NCBI RefSeq assembly: GCF_047511655.1
Contig: NC_133391.1
Location: 125,310,384 to 125,374,383, forward strand
Source: Castor canadensis
Taxonomy: Eukaryota > Chordata > Mammalia > Rodentia > Castoridae
Reading direction: 5' to 3'
DNA length: 64,000 bases
Numbering within the stretch: the stretch's first letter is position 1; each line of letters starts with the position of its first letter. Shown one piece after another: positions 11,500-23,195 of this stretch. Under the pieces are notes generated by a model. That model worked only from the letters and a program-made list of their open reading frames with translations. It did not search any database and was not told where the DNA came from. The position numbers and the translations under genes are program-made.

Positions 11500-11740
11500 T
11501 TCATTAGCACATATTAATTTTACAATGTAGTTGGGTTTCATTGTGATATTTCCAAACATGCATACAATATACTTTGATTATATTCATCCCCTCAATTACT
11601 TTTTCTTACCCCCTAACATACCCCCTTTTTAAATCTTTTTTGAAATTTTTTAAAAGTGGGTTTCATTATGACCTTCTCATTCACACAAACAATATATTTC
11701 AATCACATTTCTCCCACCTTCTCTTTTTCCTCCAAATTCC
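11500..11740 (-). mobile_element. Two reversed L1 3' UTR ends in tandem
   Basis: Each half reads as the reverse complement of the L1 terminus seen at 25,470-25,595: 'gggtttcattgtgatatttc' with 'catgcatacaatatactttg' and 'cccctcaattactttttctt', then a second, more diverged 'gggtttcattatgacc' copy ending in a C/T-rich stretch. Both appear 5'-truncated. Confidence 0.65.
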
Positions 11741-11837
11741 TCAGTTGGACACACTCATTGCCCCATATACAATATATATACATATGTACATGAATATTAT
11801 ATGTGTATAATATTTGCATGAAGTGAAAGGGATCTAT

Positions 11838-12462
11838 TAATAAACAACAAACTGTTCACTCCAAGAATACAGTTATTAAGCATTTCCATCAGGATTGCAA
11901 AAATGAAGCTTTGTTTAAAATATGTAAATAAATACATATTTTCCATATATATTTCTACTTATCTATCTATTTACGTCGGGCAGTAAGTATGTTAACATTG
12001 CAGGTGCTCAGGGAAAGAAAGTAAAAGCTATTGAATGTATCATTTTTATTTTAAAAGAATAATTTGTTCCCTCTTTAACAAAGAATGTATTTAAAAATAG
12101 TAACAATATAACCTGGCTTACAGCTTCAAAACTCTTCATTTTAATTTCACTTTTAAGGTCAAATAAAAAATATGGATCTGAATTAAAATTCATTCTTAGC
12201 TTCATAACATGCTACTATTTTATAGTGTAAGGTCTTCAGGGCTATTCCTGGCACCTGGCATCATTTAGGTAATAAGACAAGAACTATGGTAAAAATATTA
12301 TAGGCTGGAGACATTGGGACTTTTCCTCTCGTAAACAGCATTAATCATCTTAGAGACATGCTTTTGTTTACATATTTCAAACAAAGCTCCATTTGTTTAC
12401 ACTCCTGATGGAAGTGATTATTAACCAAATTCCTGGAGTGAACAGCTTGCTGTTTTGTGTTT
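11838..12462. repeat. Fold-back element with ~92 bp inverted ends
   Basis: The left arm (about 11,838-11,930, with 'ctgttcactccaagaat' and 'atttccatcaggattgcaa') is the reverse complement of the right arm (about 12,368-12,462, with 'aaacaaagctccatttg', 'cctgatggaagtg' and 'ctggagtgaacag'). By eye the arms are roughly 80% identical with small indels. About 440 bp of AT-rich sequence lies between. I cannot name the family; an ancient MITE or palindromic conserved repeat is plausible. Confidence 0.7.
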
Positions 12463-12914
12463 TCCCATGAGAATACTGAATTTTCTTATTTGAAAGATTT
12501 TTCAATTTCCCTTTTATTTTTACTATTATCAATAATAATTATATCATCAATAACTATTCAGATTTATTTATAATCTTCATCTTCCTTTCTTCTTACCTCA
12601 AACCTGGTTTAGTCATTGCAGAGATGTTGCTATGGCTGTCTAGGCAGATGTACTGATTTGCATCAGTTGACATCCAAGCAGCCAGCTCCACTTCACAGCT
12701 TGGCAGCTGCTTCTGTTGTTAACACCTGTAACCAACCCTGGCTTTGTTGCAAATCTTATAGAAACACAATTTCCCCAGCCCCAGATTCCCTTTTTCTGTA
12801 AAGCATATTTAAAACCAAATATATACACTATATATATAATAAACATCTACATCTCTATATAACTTACATACATATGTATACGCTATGAATGTATATATAA
12901 ATAAACTAGCACTA
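12463..12914. other. Unassigned sequence with clustered regulatory-like motifs
   Basis: No gene. Positions 12,600-12,790 are less AT-rich than the surroundings and carry an exact octamer 'atttgcat' (12,656-12,663), an RFX-like 'gttgctatggc' (12,626-12,636), an NFI half-site joined to a CAGCTG E-box (12,700-12,709) and 'gttaac' (12,718-12,723). After 12,815 the sequence becomes TA-rich. Confidence 0.35.
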
Positions 12915-13105
12915 GGCAGAGGGACATCTGGGTTAGAATTTAGACTTCATCACTTTCTAGTTGTGGCCTGGTGGGCAAGTGACTCATTTTACTTCTGACA
13001 ATCATTAGTGACTTCAATTCTAAACCTAGGATAACAATAAACACCTTGCAGGTTTTCTATAAGAAATAGATAATATATATGTGAAGCATTTGATGTAGTT
13101 ACTGA
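12915..13105 (+). mobile_element. MIR
   Basis: Recognisable MIR order: 'catctgggttagaattta', 'catcactttctagttgtgg', 'gcaagtgactcatttt', and then 'ataacaataaacaccttgca'. Confidence 0.7.
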
Positions 13106-13311
13106 TACTATGAATGTATTTAAATATGGAGACCATTTCCTTATTTGAGAGTAGATCTATCTCTCTAGTTACCAGGAGCTGGAAGTAGGTAGAGCTGTGT
13201 AGGGCAGGAAGTGCAGTAAGAGTGGTAAGAAAGTGATTGAAAGATGTGTATCATTATAAAATGTAAGGAGGGGGCATAATTGGTGCTTGTGTTGGCCTGT
13301 TGGAATGCCAT

Positions 13312-13440
13312 GTATCTACACACATTTATGGAGAGCAATTTATATGTCCGGTGCTATTTTAGGTTCTGGGGATATATGAAAAAAACAGACAAGATTCATA
13401 CCTACTTAGAGCTTAAGTTCAAATAGATTTAGACAACCAT
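13312..13440 (+). mobile_element. LINE-2 3' end
   Basis: Typical L2 terminus: 'acacatttatggagagcaat', 'ggtgctattttaggttctgg', 'ggatatatgaaaaaaacaga', then 'cttagagcttaagttc'. Confidence 0.65.
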
Positions 13441-14572
13441 ACTCCAACTAAGGACCAAGAACTATTTAAAAGAAATAAACAAAAAGACCAGCTCCAAGTA
13501 TTGAAGAAAAGGGGAGAGGGAAGAATTTAGCTCTGAACCGATGAAATTCAACACAATTCTATAAGATGGAAGGAAGGAAGAATAGAGAGGAAGAAATCTA
13601 ATCCCCGAATATTCATGGGCTATAAACCAGGGAGGAAGTGGGTGCTGCTGGGCCTGTGAGGCAGCCCTGGCCAGAACCTCAGTTCCTCCAAGGTTTGAAA
13701 TGTTAGACACACATGCTTGCCTGTGCCTCCTGTCTGCTCATCACACAGAAGCAACAGGATATGGTCATACTGCAAGATATTCCTGGAGATAGTTAGAATT
13801 TGTACCTGGATCCCAGTTCTGAGGTTGAATTGACTTGTTGAATTATGGAAGTTTATTATGCTTGCATTACAGGATGGCACGTGTGAAGTTTAAAAGTCTT
13901 ATCACTTGACATATTGTTGCATCAGAAATATTACATCACAAACAACGTAAGTAAGGAAACTAAAAATGACAAGAGTAACTTTATAACATCTGACATCCCT
14001 TGTGCAAAAATTCATTGAGTCTAGCACAGTAGAATATAACTTACACATTAGGGCTAATTTTAACCCATCTTAAACCCAGGTCTCTATGATATTAAATAAC
14101 TGTACTTATTAAATCCAAGATCTGGACTGTGGTAGGGGAAAAGAAATGGGATTAACAGGGGTTTAATTACATCTCCGACCTCTATCTTTTCCCCAGCACA
14201 TTGCTGGGGATGGCTATCAGAGAAAGGGAGGGACTTGTTCTCTAAAAACAGAAGAAGATCCAGAGAGAAGTCAGACAGATAGGGTGTGAATTAGTATTCC
14301 TGAGCAGAGTCTCAAATACTAGCACTTAAGAATAACTCAAAGAAAACCTCCAAATTCTGGTAACTCATCTGAAAATGAGTCTAAACGACTACAAAGGCTG
14401 TATGTCTTCTGATCAGCAATATTGTTTTTGTACTTGTATTTTTTCTTGTCATTTTATTCTTTCTTTGCCCTTAATTGGGCATTCTGTATAATAAAAATGG
14501 AAGTTCTTCACGACATATCAATAATGATTTTTTAAAAGTTGGGGTTCCTCTAGAGTTTACAATACACTTCAC
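13441..14572. other. Unassigned sequence
   Basis: No confidently recognised repeat or gene. Several overlapping short frames on the minus strand (13,462-13,880) lack recognisable domains. Confidence 0.4.
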
Positions 14573-14650
14573 TTTTTCTTTGAAAAACTGAGATTTGAAC
14601 TCAGGGTCACACTTGTTAGGCAGGTGCTATACAACTTGAGTCTCTTCCTT
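14573..14650 (-). mobile_element. ID-like SINE, reversed, diverged
   Basis: 'gatttgaactcagggtcaca' and 'ttaggcaggtgctatacaac' form the reverse complement of the ID-like unit. The 5' end is decayed. Confidence 0.75.
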
Positions 14651-15822
14651 AGACACAACCCATGATTTTAGTTAATCTAAATTCACTTTCAAATAACACT
14701 ATACTACTTCAATGGAGTACAGAAAACAGAGTATTACTGATGCCTTGCTCTCTTCTCTTACAATGTCATTGTCACTCATTTCCTTTTTTTATCCATATGC
14801 TATAAACATCCAATACATGGCTACTTCTATCCTTTAAACAACAGTTGTCTTTTAGATTAATTAAGGATAAGAAAATAGAGCATTTTAGTTTACCTTCACT
14901 TCTTTGTTCTTCCATTCTTTGTGAGGATCCAAGTTTCAGACCTATATAATTTTCTTTCTTTGACTTCTCTAGCCTTTGCTGACTTCCACCCTTCTGAAAC
15001 ACCCACACTGCAGTATTTAATGAACACCTTCACATTTTAACTGTATTGTTCCTTCTTGTTTCATGATGTAATCATGATCCTCCCATTCAATTATATATAG
15101 CAAGGTAGGGTTCCACTTTATGTGTATTCTCTCATAGTGTTTGACACAAAAGAGAGCATAAAAAATACTGGATTAATATTGATTGCTTATAGATGGTGAA
15201 TGAAGTTTGAAAGAGTGTCTCCAATGATTCCATAGTACCCATTATTTTAATGATTCCTGATCAGAATTTCTGACTATGGATGTACTCTAAGTTTTGGAAG
15301 TCAGAGGGAAGAAAATATACATTGGGCTGTTATGGGGGAAGTGTCAGAAGTGTAGTCATGGTGCACAGTGACTTGTAAATAGCTCATATATTCTTGCTCA
15401 CACTCTGTGGTCACTCAGGGGATAAAAATAGTCAACTTTTGTATTTTAAATCTATTCCCATAAACTTACTCATTGCTCTTTATGTAAATTTGAAGATTAG
15501 AATTTTTTAGAGGCATCAAAAATATTTTGATCTCAACATTGGCTGCTTTAGTGCTCTCAGGAAAATTGTCACTGGGGGTTGAATACCATGTAACAATACT
15601 TACCATGGCTCATAAGTTTTAACTGTTGAGCTAGTTCTTTTCTGTTTGCTGCTATGATGAATGAGTATTGTAATGTTCACACTTCCTATACCTCCAGTGC
15701 CAGTTACTGAAGTTTCTCAGATATAGCAGTGAAGTTGGAAACATTTCCTGAGATAGGGAATAAATTTATTGGTGAAATTTTTGTTCTCAATGAATTTTAA
15801 ACATTTCCTTTCTGTTGTTGGC
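14651..15822. other. Unassigned sequence
   Basis: No gene or clear repeat. AT-rich, unrecognised. Confidence 0.4.
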
Positions 15823-15879
15823 ATATAGATAGATAGAGAGATAGACAGAAAGATACACACATACATATATATGTGTATA

Positions 15880-15921
<42 letters not shown>

Positions 15922-15937
15922 TATACACATATATTAC
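15823..15937. repeat. (GATA)/(CA)/(TA) compound microsatellite
   Basis: GATA-like repeats pass into ACACATA and then a long (TA)n core, largely self-complementary. The Tyr-Ile-Tyr-Ile frames here are translations of the repeat. Confidence 0.95.
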
Positions 15938-16129
15938 AACTTGGGCTATCAACATAACTCAAGCCATCAATATAGCTCATTCTTATTTCTGTAACACTAT
16001 GGACCTCTGTTTGTTTCTTCAATGTATGAAATTTAAATTTGTTGCAATAGAGTATTATGATCTGGAAAAATATCTAATTTCAGTTTCAGATTGCATCCCA
16101 TAAGTACCCACACTAAGTATATCACCTCA

Positions 16130-16250
16130 CAATTGTAGAACACTTGAGCACTGGTAAAAAATTTAATCCTAAATTTCATAAAGCAAAGAATAGCTATTAT
16201 TGTATCTATTCTACAGATAAGAAAATTGAGGCTGCAGTTTCTTAAGTTGA
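16130..16250 (-). mobile_element. MIR fragment, reversed
   Basis: 'attattgtatctattctaca' followed by 'gataagaaaattgaggctgc' is the typical reversed MIR stretch (family form: 'tattttacagatgaggaaactgaggc'). Confidence 0.6.
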
Positions 16251-16834
16251 GGATAGAACATACTTTTTTGGAGTGGAGAAAAAAGTATTTGGTTCAAAGG
16301 TTGAAGAATCTGAGGTTAACTTTTCCCTCAAAAAGATCTTCCCTTCAACATGACTTGTAAACCTTATTTTCATGCTTCTATATAAAGAAGAAAATATAAT
16401 TAGAGTCATCCTAGCCTCCAATGACAAACTGATAGTTCTGCAGTTAAATCATTTACCTTTTATTCTTGGTCAGAAAGTGGGGGTGTTGAGGACCCTATCT
16501 GGGGAAGCTTCCAGATTCAGTGACTTGTGTACTAGACTTCGTGCCATTGGCTGCTTTCTGATACTATGTCTCCTGTTGTCATAAGCTTTTGCTTGTCATG
16601 CCACATACTGTAAACTTTTATGATGTCACATACTGTAAATTTTTCTTGGCTGTTATTGTCACAATGGACATTGTGGTTCACCTTATAATAGTTTACCTAA
16701 GCCCAAAGCTGAAATAACACAAATTGTTAGTGAAGATAGATTAAATATCCACAAGGATAATGGGTGTGTGTTGTGTGTTTTGAAGTAAAGAAAACAAATT
16801 AACTGTGACTAATATGTTGAAGTGAAAAGAGAGT
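16251..16834. other. Unassigned sequence with a short tandem duplication
   Basis: No gene. The string 'cacatactgtaaa' occurs twice within 16,600-16,645 as an imperfect ~30 bp tandem repeat. Confidence 0.4.
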
Positions 16835-16990
16835 GGAATTCTGGGGCAGACTGATGGACTTCACATTGGATTTACTACACACTGACTCCGGCATCTTGGG
16901 GCTTTGTCTCTGTATACTTTAGTTTTGTCCAGCAAAATGGGGATAAGAATGATACCAAGCTCAGGAAGTTGTTGCAAGTACTGAGTTAAT
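16835..16990 (+). mobile_element. MIR
   Basis: 'gtggaattctggggcagact', then 'cactgactccggcatcttgg' and 'tttgtccagcaaaatgggga', ending in 'gttgttgcaagtactgagtt', match the MIR core and 3' part in order. Confidence 0.6.
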
Positions 16991-17007
16991 ACACACATAC
17001 ATATATA

Positions 17008-17058
<51 letters not shown>

Positions 17059-17065
17059 TTATTTA
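16991..17065. repeat. (CA)/(TA)/(TTTA) compound microsatellite
   Basis: It starts with the same ACACATACATATATATGTGT-type lead as the tract at 15,855, then (TA)n and (TTTA)n. It lies at the 3' end of the MIR. Confidence 0.95.
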
Positions 17066-17214
17066 TCTATGTACCTACTTATGCATGTGTAAACTGCTTG
17101 CACCATTGCTTAGTGTGTATAGGTACTGAACAAGTGTCCACAGTTATTGAAACGGTTACAGATATTTTTGTTGACTGTTTCCCACGTCAGACATTGAGTT
17201 CAGTAATTTGAGCA

Positions 17215-17360
17215 AATTATCTCATTATTTTTGCAAAAGTTCCTTGAGATAGAGACTTCTGTATTCAAATTTTATAGGGAAGAAAACTATAGTGAAATTA
17301 AAGAGCTGTCCCTAAACACATAACCAACACAAGGCAGTACCTTAGCATCTTAACTAGAAT
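17215..17360 (-). mobile_element. MIR, reversed (weak)
   Basis: 'ttttatagggaagaaaacta', then 'taaagagctgtccctaaaca' and 'aaggcagtaccttagcatct', follow the order of a reversed MIR with high divergence. Confidence 0.45.
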
Positions 17361-18149
17361 TGTTCACATTCTAGCAGAAATAGTTCCAAGAGAGGGTTGA
17401 AGTAAGAAACTCTATTCTAGGACACTCCTGAAATTTATGTTGACAGAAGTATCTTCTACATAATAAACTTTGTTTTGAGAATAAATGATTGATAATACTG
17501 GTAGTATCTTAGTCTGCAAGACACTATTCATTTTAGAATATTAACTTCTAGCTGATGGGATTTTTGAAACTTACCACTGTGATTTAATTATAACTGTAAA
17601 ACTCAAAAGGAATGTTTAGTGCTGATTATCTGTGATTTTGTTTCAAACCATTATAATAAAAAGAGAGCATGTTCTCTTTAGTATAGTACAAATCCTAGAA
17701 TAAATTTGTATTCCAGTGAGGTGGAATGATTCAGCTATTTGTAGCAGTTCTTTCCACCCTGCATTAATATTAAAGTAGTTGACAATCACCAACTGTCAAC
17801 ATAACTATAAGCTTAATGTTGTCAACATTTTTTAGTAATAAAGAAGAGACTATAGATGAGTCGGAGTTGAAGGGAGGTATAATATTTTAGAGAGCACACA
17901 CTTATTTTAGAATATTTTAGAGATTCTAAATGAAATGTCCTTGAGAAAGTTATTGAATTCTCTAAATCGCTTTCCTTATTTATAAAAGGAGGGGTTGCAT
18001 TAACTTCAGTGAAAAAAACCAGTGTCAAATACAAATACTACCTGAGTTACTCTGTAATGCTCTAGTAAAAGCGATTCTTATTATGAAAGGTCTATGTAAA
18101 CAAAACAAAACAAAACCAAAACAAGGTTTGGTATAATCTCCTGTGCACT
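17361..18149. other. Unassigned sequence
   Basis: No gene or recognised repeat, apart from a (CAAAA)n-like patch near 18,100. Confidence 0.4.
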
Positions 18150-18600
18150 AGTCAATGCTCTCCAGAGAAACAGAATAGATGAGACATCTATTTATCTATG
18201 TACCTACTTACCTACAAGAGATTTCAAGGAATTGGCTTATGCAACTGTCAGGCTGGCAAGGGTAAAATTTATAAAGTTGGCTAGAAGACTGGAAATTTTA
18301 AGAAGAGTTGATTCTGCAGTCATGAGTCTGAAATCAGCAGTTGGCTCAGCATGCTGGGAACACAGGTAATGTTTTTATGTTGTGAGCCTGAAGAGGAACT
18401 GCTGCTTCTTTGGGAAATCTGTTTTTGCTCTTATGGCCTTGAACTGGTTATGAGGCCCCCTTATGTTGTAAAGGATACTTGACTTCATTTAAAGTCAACT
18501 GGTTAAAAGTGTTCATCACATGTACCACTACTTCACAGTAACATCCAGACTAAAATTTGACCAAACTGATGACACACAGAGTTAGTCATCACACTATAGA
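18150..18600 (-). mobile_element. MLT2-like ERVL LTR, reversed
   Basis: 'ctccagagaaacagaataga', 'caaggaattggcttatgcaa', 'gcaggctggcaagg'-like text, then 'aacatccagactaaaatttg' and 'accaaactgatgacacacag' appear in the order of a reversed MLT2/ERVL LTR. It is a solo relic; no internal region adjoins it. Confidence 0.65.
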
Positions 18601-18715
18601 ACTTATATATTTATGCTGTTAGGACTACCTCTACTCTAAGTGTTCTAATGGACTACATTTCTTAGAATGCCTTGAATCTATTTCATTGTTAACCAAGATG
18701 GGATAATTGTCTTTT

Positions 18716-18825
18716 TATGATTTTATTAGCATATAATAGTTGTACAGGGGGATACGTTGTAATATTTACATATGTGTTTAAAATACAGCTTAGTTGGATT
18801 TATCCCGTCAATTGTTCAAGATAGA
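18716..18825 (-). mobile_element. L1 3' end, reversed
   Basis: 'attagcatataatagttgta', 'gggggatacgttgtaatatt' and 'ttggatttatcccgtcaatt' form the reverse complement of the L1 terminus that also occurs at 11,500, 25,500 and 32,755. Confidence 0.6.
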
Positions 18826-21608
18826 ATAATTGTTAATGGAGGATGAATCATAGGTGAAAAGCGCAACATTTGGGGATGGAATTTCTCTTGCTGACAGAGT
18901 CAGTGTTCTGTAAGTGCACAATATTAATGGCAAATGGAACCATCACATAGGGGTGAAGGTGCAAAACTGTACCTTAATTCCCTCAGAGATACTCTTGGGT
19001 CTTCTTACCTTTACCTCAGCTTAACCCAGATTTCCTTTAGGAATCACAATACTCCTCCCACAAAAGTTTCCTTATTACTGTCACTGGAAGGATTCAAATT
19101 AGCACTGTGAACCCCACTACTATGTTAGAATGGTGAGATTACTTCTCCCTTAGCAATTGCTGCTGTGGCTGCCTCATTTCCCAGGAAACGCTGGTTACTG
19201 TGCAGGTGACAGACCATCAGCTGCTTATTAAAGTCACATCTGAGATGTAGCTGTTGCTTTGGAGGGAAATATGGGAGCTATCCATTCTCTACTTCTAATG
19301 CAACGAGAATATCCTTCCAAAGAAAGTAATTCCAATATTGTAATTTTGATATGAGGCATTAATGGAGTGCCATATGTGAACTGTTATAAGTATTCAGCCC
19401 ACATGCTCAATGGGCTCAATGACATATTTCAGATTGTGTATTTTTGAAAGAAAACAAAATAAATATGTGCCAGCTACCTAAGCCCTGTAGACAAGTGTTC
19501 TCAGATGTTTAGCTGGAGGTTAGCATCAGATGCTCTACTCAGAAAGGAGGTAATACACAGTGTGGTGGGTTGATTTTGCACCAGTGTATAATATCATTAA
19601 TTTCTTACAGTAAGTTTTTTACAAGCAAGTAAACTAGGGCCCTGTGACTGCTTTTTAAAATCTTTCAAAATAAAAATCTGCTTCTGAGGGTTAAAAAACA
19701 CTGGTATGTAGATAGTGTTCTGCTCATGTGGACTCTGCAAAGACCTTTCAAGAAATTATGTCATTGATAACTGGGTGAAAATATCCCCACTTCATCTTTA
19801 AATTCATCCTTTCAATTCTATTGAGGACTGATGGATGGCTGTACTAGATAGTAGTATAAACCAGTTGTGAAAAATGATACTTGTGCATAGGGCCCCATAG
19901 TGAGAAAGATTTTTCCTGTGGAGGCACATTCAGGGCCTTCTTAGTGATGACAAGCTGCTGGTAGTAAGCCAAAGTCTTGGTCTTGGAGATCCAGTTGCTG
20001 TGACTTGAGATCAGACAGAGTTACTCAATACACTTGTTCTGTGAGGCCAGTGTAATGATGATGGCTTTGGAGGCTGCATGAAACACTGCTTTTTATAAAC
20101 ATTTCCTGAGACTATTTGTAAAACCCTTACCACATCATAATGAAGGGGAGTAGTAAGTCTCTAAGAAGATGGATTCAAGTTTAGGAATATTGGAAATGAA
20201 AGAAAAGCTCAGCATATAGATGTATTCAGTGCACAAATGGATCTCTCCATGGAGTTGCAGCCATAACTTTAATTAGGCTGGATTTCTATTTCTGTGTTTT
20301 ATTTGTCCTTTCCTTAAGGGACTTAGAAAGAAAAGAATTACTTCTGTTGGCATAGGTACAAAAGATGTCTGACTACATGGTCTATGTATTTATTTTTGCT
20401 TCCAACTTTTCTCCTATGGAAAACTGGTTTTAAGTAAATGGAGGATATGCAGATAACAATGATCATTTTTTAAAATTTTTAAATGACTCCAGTGTCTTGA
20501 CTTTGTTGAAAACTTGGAGGACAAAGAAGATAAGCCAAAGCACATTTTGTTTATCACTGATTCTGCTATCTTTGAGGGACTAGAAAACATGCTTCTCTCT
20601 TCTTACCCTAACTTCTTAGCACACTGATTTATAATGACATTGTCAGACTAATCAAAGAAGCCATCTTTGTCACAAGAGAAAACAAATGTTATTAACTCAC
20701 CTGTCTAGAGAGAGACAGCTTGATACAAGAATAGCACGGCTTTGACTCACAGCCCTAAGCTTTTATCATTTAGTTTAATCTTTCCATAATATACTTACCT
20801 GCATGCTGACAGTGGGAATGTGAAAATTAAAAAGGAATATTTGGGTTCGTGGAAGGAAGATATCTGTTTTTTAATCCAAGACCTCAGTTAAATTTTGAAA
20901 TGCCTTCATAGGGATGCAGCTATGTGAGATTGGTGATTTTTTTTTAAGACTCCCATACTATGGAACTTTGGTAGTTTTCCCAAAATTTTACTTGTTCCTC
21001 TGTAGAATATTATTTTTTCTCATTATTGAAATATCTGTGAGATTGATAATTTAGCATCTTGTGTTTTGATTATCTTTTTAAAGCTGTCTTTGTGATTGTT
21101 ATTTGAGTTTATATGTTAGTGAACACCTATCAGTGTTCTTATTGTGTTTTGGAAAATTTTCTCCCTCTTTTGAGAAAGATCTTTCTTTTATCTTAAGGAA
21201 ATTAGGGAACTTTCCCCAACAACAGCTGGAAACAATAAATGGAAGATGAATATTTGTGAAGAGAGTGGTGAACATGGGCCAGATCAGACATTATGATAAG
21301 AACACTATACTGTGTTGCATAAACTCACATCCTAAAGTTCACAGAAAACACAAAATGCTTACACTCAGGGAACTGAGAGCAACAAGGCTTTCACCACATA
21401 CAGTCTGATGAGATTCAATAAATCCCACAAATTCTGAGTTCCATAAGTGTGTGTGCTCCTGTGATCCTTGTTTTTGTTTAAAAAATTTCAAATATCTACA
21501 ATACAGTTCCCAATTCTGAAAAAAATAAGCATAGGTTACCTTTTGATATATGAGAAAATTATTATGCATATCATCTAGATTTTTGTTCATTTAAATCTTA
21601 ATATAGAA
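18826..21608. other. Long unassigned stretch
   Basis: About 2.8 kb without a recognised repeat or gene, a low repeat density for this window. The block at 19,140-19,270 is less AT-rich and contains CAGCTG and other motif-like strings (see findings). No open frame is long enough to suggest an exon. Confidence 0.4.
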
Positions 21609-21720
21609 GGAAAATGGTGGAGGGTCAAGTATGATATTTTTGATATATTGAAAGAACTTTGGTAAATGCCACAATGTACCCCCACCAGCACCACTTTAAA
21701 AAAATTAAAAACCTTAATAT
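21609..21720 (+). mobile_element. 5'-truncated L1 3' end
   Basis: 'ggtggagggtcaagtatgat', 'tgatatattgaaagaacttt', and 'ccacaatgtacccccaccag', ending in an A-rich tail. Same terminus as 9,036-9,186. Confidence 0.6.
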
Positions 21721-23004
21721 TGGGCCAAGAAATGGAACACTAATTTCCCAGTATTAACTGTAAGAAGTTAAGTTTTAGTTCAAAGGCTTTGTGTATTTTA
21801 TTTCCAGGCAAGGTGCTGAATATTTACTCAGACTGGATTGCTTTGAATTAACCTTGTGCCTTTCATGTTAATGTCTTACAGTGTCCTTTCTGTATTTTCT
21901 CATTTAGACACAAGACTGCCTTGGGAGATAGAAGTAGAGTGGCAGCAATACTTTGCAGATAAAGACTTAGAATATAAGGAATTTGGAATGTGAAATAGGC
22001 TGAGAGAGATAGTAGTAAGGTCTAGAGTTCCTACACAAAGCTGACTAATGGACGGGAACATTTTCTATGCACAACCCACAGAGGTTCCCCTGGGTTCTGG
22101 CAAATGCAGAGTTCTCTTGGATTGTGCCTCCATGTAACTGTGTGGGGATTATGTCAATCATTCGTCAGTTCAATTTGGAGTCCCTGAGCACAGGTTTCCT
22201 GCTGTTTCATCATAATGTTCTCAGAACTCTAAGGAAATTGTTTTCTTTTTGTCTTTGGAGAGTCAGGACTAGTCAAAGCCATCTATGTCTCCCAATTTTA
22301 TGATGACCAACCACCTCCAGAAACAAAAATTCTGTTTTTAACCATCTATAGTTCTATTCTTTCTTCTCCATAGTGTTCATGATTCTTACCAGGCTTGCAC
22401 TGCTGATCTTCCACAGCAATAAAATAATGGTGCCCTCTAGGAACCCTGTTCAATTATATATTAACTCTCTCCTTCCTTAATTTCATCATGTTAGTTAGTG
22501 GTATGTGGATAAATATTTAACAACTGGTTCTGTGAAAAAAATGTATCTTTATGTAAGTTTTTAAATATATTCCACTGATACAAAGAATGCAACACACAGT
22601 TTATAAGTAATAAAATATGAAACTCTTTATTATAAATTCAATCTAGTCAATGGATTTGCATTGACTATGTACATTGATTTTTGCTGAACTCTTGTATTCC
22701 TAACCAACCAGTGGTTGTAAATGAATGTAGTTAAAGCATGAACTCTAAGCAACATGACTGCTGGTTGATATTTTCATGTAGGTTAACGGGTAAGATAAAA
22801 TTGAAATAATGAGAGTATGCATCAGAGTCAAACTCATTTCTCAATGTCATGAATGACTTTGTTGAATTAGTTAGTGGATTCAAGTATCAGGAGGGTACTT
22901 TTCTCAATTTTTTTTTGATTATCCATAATGAAATGTCTATGACTTGACATACTTTTAAGTTAATCTGCATTATTAATATTTCCTCCATTAGCTCCTTAAG
23001 TCTA
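21721..23004. other. Unassigned sequence
   Basis: No gene or confident repeat. The short plus-strand frame at 22,067-22,303 has no recognisable domain. Confidence 0.4.
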
Positions 23005-23195
23005 GACCAGGTGTTGTTAAACTTTTTCTTGAGGAGCTGGATAATAAATGTGTTAGGCTTAAGAACCATATTACTTATGTTGAAAAAACTCAACTTTGTT
23101 ATCATATTTGAGTTTATAATATAACAAGTATTTGATGTAATTATAATAAAACTTTGTTTATAAAAACAGAGATAGTATGCAATAGTTTGTGCAGA
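23005..23195 (+). mobile_element. hAT-Charlie-type DNA transposon relic
   Basis: 'ccaggtgttgttaaactttt' begins the relic, followed by 'gagctggataataaatgtgt', 'taggcttaagaacc', then 'aataaaactttgtttataaa' and 'aacagagatag'. This order matches the non-autonomous hAT-Charlie family with an '..aaactttttctgtaaagggcc..' start. It is too decayed to encode anything. Confidence 0.6.

Noticed and set aside
12616..12801. Small overlapping frames on both strands in the motif-rich block
   Set aside because: Both about 60 codons, antisense to each other, no recognisable domain; regulatory sequence is the more plausible reading.
15717..16103. Tyr-Ile repeat proteins on both strands
   Set aside because: Translations of the TA microsatellite; the same applies at 17,011-17,211.
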